From JBKPNZ01 sp046732895 (GTDB lineage: Bacteria; Actinomycetota; Thermoleophilia; Solirubrobacterales; 70-9), in NCBI GenBank assembly GCA_046732895.1, contig JBKPNZ010000033.1, forward strand, positions 1-35,642: DNA of 35,642 nucleotides, in the 5' to 3' direction. Shown one piece after another: positions 21,308 through 28,412 of this stretch (the stretch's first letter is position 1; the number at the start of each line of letters is the position of its first letter). The translations under genes were made by a program, and so were the position numbers. Below the pieces are notes generated by a model. It worked only from the letters and a program-made list of their open reading frames with translations, was not told the DNA's origin and did not search any database.

Positions 21308-22484
21308 GACGTTCGACCTGGGCGACGAGCTCGCCGTGCTTCTGCGCTCCGAGCGCGAGCTGCCGAGCCCGCAGTTCAGCGCGAAGCTCGACGCGTGGGC
21401 CGATGCCGGTTTCCCACGTGCCACGGCACCGGTCACGAGCCCACGTCACGGCTGGGACGGCCTGCGGGCGCGGCTGGCTGCGACACCACCACGCCGGATC
21501 CTGGCACCGGCCGGGGCCGCCCTGACGCTGATCGTCGTGATTGCCGTGGCGATCGGGGAAGCCGGGAATCTCGGGGGGTCCGACAACGGGACTGTCGCCG
21601 TTCAGAGCGTGCCGGACTCCGGCGGGACGGCCGATTCGACGGCACTGAAGGAAGCACAGACCACGACCCGGGGGCCCCTCGGAGACGTCGCCGGGAGCGA
21701 GACCGCGACTGCGCAAGGTACGCGCAGCGGGGCGCATCTCTCCCTGAGTGCGTCCCCGCACTCCGCCGCGGCCGTCCCCCCCAAGCAGCGCAAAATCGCC
21801 CGCACCGTCGACCTCGCCCTCGCGACCTCGGCCTCCGACTTCCGCGACGCGGCGGACGGTGTGCTCGACGTGGTCCAGACCCACCACGGTCTCGTCCGGA
21901 CCTCCAACGTGTCGGGCGGCGACCCTGGCGTGAAGGGCTCAGAGCTCGGCCAGGCGCATTTCGACCTGCGCATCCCCGCAGGTCAGCTCGAGCCTGTGCT
22001 GGGTGAGCTCTCCGACCTGGGCCACGTCGTCTCGCGGACCGACGGCACGAAGGACATCACCTCGAGCTTCGTCTCGGTGAAAAAGCACATCGCGGCGCTG
22101 GAGCAGACTCGCGCAAACCTTCTGCACCAGCTTCAGAACGCGGTGACGATCGCCGAGCAGGAGTCGATCAAGCGGCGCCTCGACATCGTCGAGGGGCAGC
22201 TTCAGTCGGCCGAGGGCCAGCGTTCCGATCTCCAGCGCCGCGTCCGGCTCGTCCCGGTGAGCGTCACGATCAGCGCCGACAACGCCATCGGCGCATCCGG
22301 CGGGGGCGATGGGGACTGGTCGATCGGCGATGCCGTCGACGACGCGGGCCGTGTCCTCGAGGTGGCGGCGGGCGTGCTGGTGATCAGCGCGGCTGTGCTC
22401 GTGCCGGTCGGCCTGGTCGCTCTGGTCGCCCTGCTCTCGGGACGGGAACTTCGCCGCCGCCAGCGGGAAGCCGCGCTGGACTAG
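21294..22484 (+). CDS. DUF4349 membrane protein, probable anti-sigma partner
   Basis: A 396-residue protein. Residues 1-66 are soluble and include a helical LAVLLRSERELPSPQFSAKLD segment of the sort seen in actinobacterial sigma-linked proteins. There is a membrane helix at about 69-88. The outer part (about 165-330) is a DUF4349 domain, with KIARTVDLALATSASDFRDAADGVLDVV, then a heptad-rich stretch at 262-318 (KKHIAALEQTRANLL and on). A second hydrophobic segment lies at 356-382, followed by a basic tail. No zinc-binding HxxxCxxC is present, so it is not a classical ZAS anti-sigma factor. The partnership is inferred from overlap and layout. Confidence 0.8.
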   Translation: MTQPETFDLGDELAVLLRSERELPSPQFSAKLDAWADAGFPRATAPVTSPRHGWDGLRARLAATPPRRILAPAGAALTLIVVIAVAIGEAGNLGGSDNGTVAVQSVPDSGGTADSTALKEAQTTTRGPLGDVAGSETATAQGTRSGAHLSLSASPHSAAAVPPKQRKIARTVDLALATSASDFRDAADGVLDVVQTHHGLVRTSNVSGGDPGVKGSELGQAHFDLRIPAGQLEPVLGELSDLGHVVSRTDGTKDITSSFVSVKKHIAALEQTRANLLHQLQNAVTIAEQESIKRRLDIVEGQLQSAEGQRSDLQRRVRLVPVSVTISADNAIGASGGGDGDWSIGDAVDDAGRVLEVAAGVLVISAAVLVPVGLVALVALLSGRELRRRQREAALD

Positions 22485-22487
22485 CGA

Positions 22488-22673
22488 CTATTCGTCGTAG
22501 GGCTCGAAGTCCGCCTTGCGGGCGCCGCAGACCGGGCAGAACCAGCTGTCGGGGATGTCGTCGAAGTCCGTGCCCGGCGGGATCCCGCCGTCGGGGTCGC
22601 CCTCGGCGGGGTCGTAGATGAACCCGCACGAGGTGCACATCCACAGCTGCTTGGTCTCGGTTCCGGCTTCCAT
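22488..22673 (-). CDS. Rubredoxin
   Basis: A 61-residue iron protein with the two knuckles MCTSCGFIYDPAEGDPD (C13, C16) and DSWFCPVCGARKADF (C46, C49). This is the full set of ligands for one Fe(SCys)4 centre. Rubredoxins carry single electrons to oxygenases such as alkane hydroxylases or to oxidative-stress reductases; none of these is in the window. The ATG at 22673 is nine bases from TAAGCT on the minus strand. It ends four bases after the convergent DUF4349 gene and is divergent from the Nudix gene. Confidence 0.93.
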   Translation of the reverse strand: MEAGTETKQLWMCTSCGFIYDPAEGDPDGGIPPGTDFDDIPDSWFCPVCGARKADFEPYDE

Positions 22674-22682
22674 TGGGCGCGC

Positions 22683-22688
22683 AGCTTA
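22683..22688 (-). promoter_or_regulatory. Leaderless-type -10 box of rubredoxin
   Basis: TAAGCT on the minus strand, nine bases before ATG 22673, with no ribosome binding site. Confidence 0.4.
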
Positions 22689-22714
22689 CCCAGCGTCGTC
22701 GCGGGATGGAGCAA

Positions 22715-22720
22715 TAGGCT
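22715..22720 (+). promoter_or_regulatory. Leaderless-type -10 box of the Nudix gene
   Basis: TAGGCT lies six bases before GTG 22727. Both promoters fit in the 53-base divergent gap with rubredoxin. Confidence 0.45.
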
Positions 22721-22726
22721 GACAGG

Positions 22727-23350
22727 GTGTCAACGGAGCCAAGGCCGGCCGCCACGCTGATCCTGCTGCGCAGGGGCGGGCACCACTCCGCTCGCGGGCT
22801 CGAGGTGCTGATGGTCCGCCGCAGCACGGAGGCGAGCTTCATGCCGGGCGTCTGGGTCTTTCCCGGGGGCGTCGTCGAGCCCGACGAGGATCTCGGGCGG
22901 CTCGAGGGCAACGACGACCTCGACGACGAGGAGCGGGCGCATCGCGCATGCGCGGCTCGCGAGCTTCACGAGGAGGCCGGCGTCGACCTCCCGAAGGACA
23001 TGGAACTGGTCGCCTGGTCGCGCTGGATCACGCCCGAGCCGGTCCCGGTCCGCTTCGACACGCGCTTCTACATCGCGCTCGCGCCACCACACGCCGCGCC
23101 GGTTCCGGACGCCGCCGAGGTCAGCGAGGCCGCCTGGTTCGCTCCGGCGGCCGCGCTCGACCGCTGCAAGGCGGGCGCGATCAGCCTCGTCTTCCCCACG
23201 ATCAAGCACCTCGAGTCGCTCGTGCCCTTCGCGACGCCGGAGGAGGCCCTGGCAGCGGCGCCCGAGCGTGTCGTCGAGCCGATCCTGCCTCGCGTGGTCG
23301 GCACGCGTCAGGACCACCGGGTGGTCCTTCCAGGCGACCCGGACTACTAG
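22727..23350 (+). CDS. Nudix hydrolase, long-box type
   Basis: A 207-residue protein. The Nudix box is interrupted: it starts VFPGGVVEPDEDLG and finishes RELHEEAGVDL, with about 23 residues where the consensus has 7 between the first Glu and REUXEEXGU. The catalytic Glu pair is kept. Insertions here are known in the NUDT19-type branch, where the enzyme splits CoA or acyl-CoA. That substrate is a reasonable guess but unproven. The GTG start was chosen because TAGGCT precedes it by six bases. The C-terminal part contains WFAPAAALDRCKAGAISLVFP, common in this branch. Confidence 0.85.
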   Translation: MSTEPRPAATLILLRRGGHHSARGLEVLMVRRSTEASFMPGVWVFPGGVVEPDEDLGRLEGNDDLDDEERAHRACAARELHEEAGVDLPKDMELVAWSRWITPEPVPVRFDTRFYIALAPPHAAPVPDAAEVSEAAWFAPAAALDRCKAGAISLVFPTIKHLESLVPFATPEEALAAAPERVVEPILPRVVGTRQDHRVVLPGDPDY

Positions 23351-23384
23351 CTCATCGACGGGGGACTCGCTCGCCCGGCCGGAC

Positions 23385-23390
23385 TATGTT
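23385..23390 (+). promoter_or_regulatory. Leaderless-type -10 box of the flavin-binding protein gene
   Basis: TATGTT lies seven bases before GTG 23398 and decides that start over an earlier open frame. Confidence 0.45.
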
Positions 23391-23397
23391 TCCGGGC

Positions 23398-24360
23398 GTG
23401 ACCTCGAGCCTCCCACAGGAAGTCCGCGACACCTTCACCAACTTCGTGACCACCGAGTTCACGACCGTCGACGCGCACGGGCAGCCGATCACCTGGCCCG
23501 TCACCCCCTACTACGCGCAGGGTGGAGCGACGATCGACGTCACCACCGGGATCGGCTACCCGAAGAAGGCGAAGGACGCTCGCAGCAACCCCCGAGTTTC
23601 CCTGCTCTTCTCCGATCCGACCGGCTCGGGCATGGACCCGGCCCCGGTGGTGCTCGTCCAGGGGATGGCCGAGGTCGACGATGCCGACCTCGCCGATAAC
23701 CGCCGGCGCTACCGCCGAGAGGCGCTGGCGAAGCTGCCGGCCACAAAGGACATGCTCCCGCCGAAGGTCCTCGAGGGTCTCTTCGGCTGGTACTTCGACC
23801 GCATCTATGTGAAGGTCCGGCCGGAGCGGGTCTTCATCTGGGAGGGCGGCGACCTCACGCGCGAGCCGCAGGTTCACGACGCCCACTTGGAGGAAGTTCG
23901 CTCCGGCCACGTCGAGGAGGCGCCCGAGCCTCCGGCTCCGCCGGAGGGAGGGTCCGTCACGTGGGATGCACGTATGGATGAGCTGGGCGCGCGCCACAAG
24001 ACCGCGGTGCTCTCCTGGGTGGCGTCCGACGGCTTCCCGCTCGCGACCCGCCTGCCAATCCGTCTCGATCGCGATGCGGGGCACGTCGTCCTCACGGGGA
24101 GCCCGAACGGGCTACCGCTCGCGCCTGGCCGCGCCTGCCTCACAGCGCATGCGCACTCACCCGACTTCACGTGGCAGGAGAACTTCCAGGTGCGCGGTGA
24201 TCTGATCCGCTCGGGCGACGACTGGGCCCTCGTCCCCCACAGGCTCGTAGGCGGCTTCGAGCTGCCGGACGAGAGCGAGCTCGCGCGCTATCAGCGCAAC
24301 TTCCGCAAGTCGGTCCGCTTCTACCGAATCTCGCGCGAGTACCGCAAGAGTCGCGGCTAG
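23398..24360 (+). CDS. Two-domain pyridoxamine-phosphate-oxidase-like protein
   Basis: A 320-residue protein that seems to hold two flavin-binding split barrels. The first runs about 10-140: FVTTEFTTVDAHGQPITWPV, YPKKAKDARSNPRVSLLFSD and IYVKVRPERVFIWEGG. The second runs about 185-300: HKTAVLSWVASDGFPLATRLP, then LTGSPNGLPLAPGRACLTAH and FQVRGDL. Such proteins bind FMN, F420 or haem and reduce diverse substrates. In actinobacteria F420-dependent members are common, so that is a possibility only. A proline-rich linker (EEAPEPPAPPEGG) joins the halves. Its last four bases overlap the convergent unknown gene. Confidence 0.8.
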   Translation: MTSSLPQEVRDTFTNFVTTEFTTVDAHGQPITWPVTPYYAQGGATIDVTTGIGYPKKAKDARSNPRVSLLFSDPTGSGMDPAPVVLVQGMAEVDDADLADNRRRYRREALAKLPATKDMLPPKVLEGLFGWYFDRIYVKVRPERVFIWEGGDLTREPQVHDAHLEEVRSGHVEEAPEPPAPPEGGSVTWDARMDELGARHKTAVLSWVASDGFPLATRLPIRLDRDAGHVVLTGSPNGLPLAPGRACLTAHAHSPDFTWQENFQVRGDLIRSGDDWALVPHRLVGGFELPDESELARYQRNFRKSVRFYRISREYRKSRG

Positions 24361-25040
24361 AGGTCAGCCGGGAAAGGCTCCAGGCCGGCGTGCCAGGGGC
24401 CGGGGCGGTAGGTGTGGACGCCCTCTTCCTCGACCTCGGCGCAGACCCGCTTGAAGAGCTGCCCACCGTTCTTCAACGCCAGCTCGTACTCGTCCTGGCT
24501 GCGCTCGCGCAGGCGCCAGTGGAAGTAGAGCTGGCGCTCGGAGACGCCGAAGTCGATCTCGCGATCGATCGTCGTCACCCACTCGAGGAACCCGGGGCTG
24601 AACATCTCGCGCAGCGCGATCGGGTCGTGATCGGCCGGCACCGTGGTCAGGAAGCGCTCGTTGAAGTCGATCGACTCGAACTCGACCCGCTTGCGACTGT
24701 GGCGCTCGACGAGGTCCTCGGCATTGCGCTCGAGCGACTCGACGTTGAACGGTGGCATCGCCGCCGCCAGGTCGGGAACGTGTGCCTTGGCGATGATCGC
24801 TCCGGGCAGCACCGCCTTGCCGCCGAACAGGCTCCCCTCCTCGGCCTCGTCGGCGTCGCACGACGCGCCCCAGAAGTCGTCGGTGAGCTTGCCGGTCAGG
24901 CGGTTGGTCCCGCCCGGGCAGAGGGCCGCCGGCGCTCCCCTCGGGTTGAGCCCGCCCACGACGTCGTACTTCAGATCACGCTCCTTCGCGATGGCCTGCA
25001 CGGCTTCAGCCCATGCCTGTGCCTCGTCCTTGGCTCCCAT
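24357..25040 (-). CDS. Conserved protein of unknown function, operon with ADH
   Basis: A 227-residue soluble protein with no recognised domain. It has notable blocks: VGGLNPRGAPAALCPGGTNRLTG near residue 28, FWGASCDADEAEEGSLFGG, FNVESLERNAEDLV, and FNERFLTTVPADHDPIALREM, followed by an aromatic-rich REIDFGVSERQLYFHWRLRE. The last half resembles a domain in uncharacterised membrane-associated actinobacterial proteins, but I cannot name a family. The ATG at 25040 overlaps the alcohol dehydrogenase stop (TGATG), with GTG 25043 as an alternative. It is the third gene of the SCP2-ADH operon, so a role in the same lipid or alcohol metabolism is likely. Confidence 0.75.
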   Translation of the reverse strand: MGAKDEAQAWAEAVQAIAKERDLKYDVVGGLNPRGAPAALCPGGTNRLTGKLTDDFWGASCDADEAEEGSLFGGKAVLPGAIIAKAHVPDLAAAMPPFNVESLERNAEDLVERHSRKRVEFESIDFNERFLTTVPADHDPIALREMFSPGFLEWVTTIDREIDFGVSERQLYFHWRLRERSQDEYELALKNGGQLFKRVCAEVEEEGVHTYRPGPWHAGLEPFPADL

Positions 25041-26263
25041 CACAGCGCCCTCCTGAAGAGCTCGGTGAACTCCTCCTCGCTGGGAGCTCTCGGATTCACG
25101 AGCGTCGAGCCCTCCCCCATCGCGTCCTCGGCCAGCTGCGGGATCCCTTCCTCCGGGACTCCCACCTCCGACAGGCGGCCGGGTAGGCCCAGGCGCTCAC
25201 TCATCGCGCGGACGTGGTCTGCGAGTGCCTTGCCGACGCCCTCGGCGTCGCCCGGCGTCTCGACGCCGAGCGTGTCCGCGCAGAGGCGGAAGCGCTCGGC
25301 GACCCCGTCGCCCGCCATAACGTTGAACTCGATCACCCATGGCAGGTTGATCGAGTTGGCGACTCCGTGCGCCACGCCGTAACGGGCGCCGCATGGATGC
25401 GACATCGAATGGGTGATCCCGGTCGCCCCCAGGCCGGTCGGCAGGATCGCCAGATTGGCCGCGACCAGCATGTTCCCCCGCGCATCCTCGTCGGAGGTGT
25501 CGGCGACCGCGCGCTCCAGGTTGTCGCGGATCATCCGGATCGCCTGCAGCGAGTAGGCGTCGGCGTGCGGGCTCCATTCGGTCGACGTAACTCCCTCGAT
25601 CGCGTGCGTGAGGGCGTCCATTCCCGTCGCGGCGGCGATGAGGGCCGGCAAGGTGGCGGTCGCGGCGGGATCCAGGATCGCCAGGTCCGGCGCCACAGTC
25701 CAGTCGAGGATCACGAACTTGATCCCGCGCTCAGGGTCCTTGACGACCGCCACCGGGCTCGCCTCGGATCCGGTGCCCGCCGTGGTCGGGATCACCGCCA
25801 TCGGCGCCATCGGCAAGGGTCGGCCCGCGCCATCGTCTTCACGCGGGAGGATGAAGACGCCCTCCCAGTCGGCCGCGTCGCCCCCATGGGTGAAGATCAC
25901 GTTCGCGCCCTTCGCCGTGTCGATCACCGAGCCACCTCCGACTGCGAGGAAGCTGTCTGCGCCCGCCTCCCTGGCCGCGTCCGAGAGCGCCGCGACAACG
26001 GTCGTTGACGAGTCCTGCGGCACGTCGTCGAAGACCCCGGCGACCTCGAGCCCTCCGTCGGTGAGACCGCCCTCGGCGCTCTCAACCAGACCCGTGCCGC
26101 GGATCACCGGGTCGGTGACGACCATGACCCGCTTCGCGCCCTCCTTCGCGAACTCGAAGCCAGCGCTCTCGATCAGCCCCAGCCCGGCGATCACCCTCGT
26201 TGGCGAGGCGAATTGATAGAAGGGCTTGAACCCCGAGAACTGGGCTTGGTCGAAGGCTTCCAC
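25040..26263 (-). CDS. Iron-containing alcohol dehydrogenase
   Basis: A 407-residue type III dehydrogenase. The NAD-binding GGGSVIDTAKG is near residue 110, and the metal ligands appear in GMDALTHAIEG (Asp, His) and in THSMSHPCGARYGVAHGVANSINLPW (two His). The C-terminal GVPEEGIPQLAEDAM with the closing NPRAPSEEEFTELFRRAL is typical. The family oxidises primary alcohols, diols or hydroxyacids with NAD(P). The GTG at 26263 starts 14 bases after the SCP2 gene and the stop overlaps the following unknown gene, so all three are one operon. It lies directly downstream of the mce operon. Confidence 0.9.
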   Translation of the reverse strand: MEAFDQAQFSGFKPFYQFASPTRVIAGLGLIESAGFEFAKEGAKRVMVVTDPVIRGTGLVESAEGGLTDGGLEVAGVFDDVPQDSSTTVVAALSDAAREAGADSFLAVGGGSVIDTAKGANVIFTHGGDAADWEGVFILPREDDGAGRPLPMAPMAVIPTTAGTGSEASPVAVVKDPERGIKFVILDWTVAPDLAILDPAATATLPALIAAATGMDALTHAIEGVTSTEWSPHADAYSLQAIRMIRDNLERAVADTSDEDARGNMLVAANLAILPTGLGATGITHSMSHPCGARYGVAHGVANSINLPWVIEFNVMAGDGVAERFRLCADTLGVETPGDAEGVGKALADHVRAMSERLGLPGRLSEVGVPEEGIPQLAEDAMGEGSTLVNPRAPSEEEFTELFRRAL

Positions 26264-26277
26264 TCAGGTTCAGAGGA

Positions 26278-26694
26278 TCAGGCGTCCACGAGGTCCGCGC
26301 GGCCCTGCTCCTCGAGCTGAGCCTTGTAGCGCGGGAAGATCGGCTTGGTCAACGGCACGAGCTTCAGGATCTTCGCGACCGGCCCCTTCGCCTTGATCTG
26401 CCCGCGCGCAAGCGCCACCGTCACGTTCACCTTGCCGAGCCAGAAGCGATGCGCCGTGTCCGCCTCCATCGACATCGTCACCTCGGGCTCCATCTGGGTC
26501 TCGCCGAAGTCGACGTCCCCGGGCTGTCCCTCCTGCAGCCGAACTGTGATGACTGAGTCGGGGTTGGAGTAGTCGTACTGGACGATCGTGTTCGCCTTGC
26601 GGAACTTCGGCGCAAGCTCCTCATCTGAGGCGATGTCGGCGAAGAGCTTGCCGATCGTGTCGTAGACCTCCTGGGCATCCTTGAAGTAGGGCAC
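26278..26694 (-). CDS. SCP-2 sterol-transfer-fold protein
   Basis: A 138-residue single-domain protein of the SCP-2 (sterol carrier) family. The pattern ITVRLQEGQPGDVDFGETQMEPEVTMSMEADTAHRFWLGKVN is typical, with VTVALARGQIKAKGPVAKILKL forming the conserved last strand and helix. These proteins hold lipids or CoA esters in a tunnel. The GTG at 26694 gives the usual opening MPYFKDAQEVYDTIGKLF and has GAGAGGAG in front; a longer frame from GTG 26715 adds seven residues. It heads the operon with the ADH and unknown genes. Confidence 0.85.
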   Translation of the reverse strand: MPYFKDAQEVYDTIGKLFADIASDEELAPKFRKANTIVQYDYSNPDSVITVRLQEGQPGDVDFGETQMEPEVTMSMEADTAHRFWLGKVNVTVALARGQIKAKGPVAKILKLVPLTKPIFPRYKAQLEEQGRADLVDA

Positions 26695-26715
26695 TGCACT
26701 CCTCTCTGCGCTCAC

Positions 26716-26735
26716 GACCGGGAGTGGGCCCGGTC
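26716..26735 (-). other. Hairpin in leader of SCP2 operon
   Basis: GACCGGG and CCCGGTC form a 7-bp stem around AGTGGG, just before the alternative SCP2 start. It has no T tract. It could be a weak terminator for the mce operon or a leader structure of the SCP2 operon. Confidence 0.35.
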
Positions 26736-26745
26736 GGGTAGCCGA

Positions 26746-26751
26746 ATCCTA
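26746..26751 (-). promoter_or_regulatory. Possible -10 box of SCP2 operon
   Basis: TAGGAT on the minus strand, inside CGAATAGGATTCG, a 5-base inverted repeat. It is about 30 bases before the upstream GTG, so this gene would have a leader. Confidence 0.3.
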
Positions 26752-26782
26752 TTCGCGGGACATCAAAGCCCGGCGGCATTTA

Positions 26783-28396
26783 TTACGGATCGGGATAGAG
26801 GGTCGGGAAGCGGCCGTTGCCGAAGCTCTGATCGACGTTCTGCCAGCCGCCGGCGACGACGCACGGCGCGAATTCCGCACCGGCGGGATTGCCCTCGTTC
26901 ACGGAGCTCCCGTAGGTGTTCGGATCGCCGAGCTTCAAGGTCTCCTCCGAGTTCTCCTGAGCGCTCGTGACCGGCTGCACCGGATCGCTCGGGTAGTCGA
27001 GGTTCTTGCAATCGAAGTTGGGGAAGATCCCGCTGCTCGCCGAGGTGAAGCCGTTCAGCGACCCAGGCTGCAGGTAGCCGTTGCCGCGGTTGGTCGGCAG
27101 CCTGTGCGGCCAGACCGACAACGTCTCGGTCCCCGTATAGCCCAGCTGGCGGAGGTAGTGGCGCGCCGCGGGCTGGCCGGGCGCCGGGTTCACCGAGTTG
27201 GCGAGCGCCGCACTAGGCCCGACGAGGAAGTCGACGACCGTCTGGCGCTGCGCGCGCAGATAGCGCAGCACGGGATTGAGGTTCGCCAGGAACGGATCGA
27301 GCTCGTCGAGCACCGGGCCGAGCCCGTTCAGGAAGTCCGCGAGTGCCGGCAGGCCCTTCTTCGACGCGGTGATGAGGGGACCGAGGTGCTCGAAGAGGCT
27401 CTTCAGATGCGGCGAGAGCTCCCGGACGCTGTGCAGGGTGGGGCTCAGGTCGTGGGCCACCGGAATCAGGTCGCGCACGAGGGGATCGGTGTTGCGCTGG
27501 AACTGATCGAGGCGATCCAGCGTCAATCGCGACTCGCGCTCGAACGTCGGGAAGATCTGGAACGACTCGGCGAGCGCCTGCTGCTCCGAGGCGAGCGCAT
27601 CGAAGGTGGCGTTGGAGCCGGTGATCACCCCGGCCAGCTCACCATCGCGCTGGGAGAGCGCATCGAAGACGGTGCCCGTGTCGCGGACGAGGCCCTTGAG
27701 CGCGACCTTCTGCTTGCGCAGGATCGCGAGGATGTCCGAGGCGTCGGAGACGAACGGCCCCAGGTTGCCGAGGGCGTCGTTGATGTCCTGGCCGCGGCCG
27801 TTGACTGCGATTGCCGAGTTCGCCATCCACTGCTGGAACGAATCCCTCGTCTGCTTGTCGAGCGCGTTGAAGATCTCGTCGATCTCCGTCGCGTCCTGCG
27901 TGCGCGAGATGCCGAGCGTGCCGCCCTCCGGGATCGATTCGACGTTCTGCGTGCTCGCATCCGAGTTGTTGGCCGCGGCGCCGAGCGAGACGGGCGCCGC
28001 ATGGCCGTCGGGCTCGTCGCCCGAGGTGAGCTCGACGTAGGTCTCGCCGAGGAGCGTCTTCTGCCGCAGGATCGCGCGCGCGTCGCTGGAGATCGGCGCG
28101 AACTCGGGCTCGATCTCGATCACGGCCTCGGTCGTGTCGTTGCCGTTGACGCGATCCTCCGGCGGCGCGAGCTCGATCGACTTGACCTTGCCGACGGAGA
28201 CGCCGCCGATGCGGACGTCGGACTCGATCGCGAGCTGCGTGGCCTCCGGGAAGTACGCCGTGATCCGGTAGCTCTCCGGCTTCAGCGGGATCGGTCCGCC
28301 AAAGGCGATCCATAGGAAGAGGATCAGGCCGAAGCACGAAAGCGTGAACCCAACGGCCACGAGGATGCGCGCAATGCTCGGCGCCTGCTTCTGCAT
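26783..28396 (-). CDS. Mce-family protein (last gene of mce operon)
   Basis: A 537-residue protein. A membrane helix at about 12-32 (LVAVGFTLSCFGLILFLWIA) is followed by the MlaD/Mce core, YRITAYFPEATQLAIESDVRIGGVSVGKVKSIEL to LLGETYVELTSG. A long helical region (about 160-400) follows, then a cysteine-containing C-terminal part (NFDCKNLDYP, FAPCVVAGG). Mce proteins form a hexameric ring and helical tube that carries lipids across the cell envelope for a YrbE/ATPase importer. ATG 28396 has GAGGTGAGGG upstream and comes 16 bases after the stop of the previous gene. This is the sixth and last mce gene. Confidence 0.9.
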   Translation of the reverse strand: MQKQAPSIARILVAVGFTLSCFGLILFLWIAFGGPIPLKPESYRITAYFPEATQLAIESDVRIGGVSVGKVKSIELAPPEDRVNGNDTTEAVIEIEPEFAPISSDARAILRQKTLLGETYVELTSGDEPDGHAAPVSLGAAANNSDASTQNVESIPEGGTLGISRTQDATEIDEIFNALDKQTRDSFQQWMANSAIAVNGRGQDINDALGNLGPFVSDASDILAILRKQKVALKGLVRDTGTVFDALSQRDGELAGVITGSNATFDALASEQQALAESFQIFPTFERESRLTLDRLDQFQRNTDPLVRDLIPVAHDLSPTLHSVRELSPHLKSLFEHLGPLITASKKGLPALADFLNGLGPVLDELDPFLANLNPVLRYLRAQRQTVVDFLVGPSAALANSVNPAPGQPAARHYLRQLGYTGTETLSVWPHRLPTNRGNGYLQPGSLNGFTSASSGIFPNFDCKNLDYPSDPVQPVTSAQENSEETLKLGDPNTYGSSVNEGNPAGAEFAPCVVAGGWQNVDQSFGNGRFPTLYPDP

Positions 28397-28412
28397 CAGA
28401 CCCTCACCTCGG

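Noticed and set aside
19049..21436. A 795-codon open frame on the minus strand opposite bioA and the sigma factor gene
   Set aside because: Its product is Arg/Gly/Ala-rich with no domain and mirrors the codons of two clearly real genes; it is a shadow of high GC content.
27104..28315. A 403-codon plus-strand frame opposite the last mce gene
   Set aside because: Low-complexity Arg/Glu/Val shadow of the Mce helical region.
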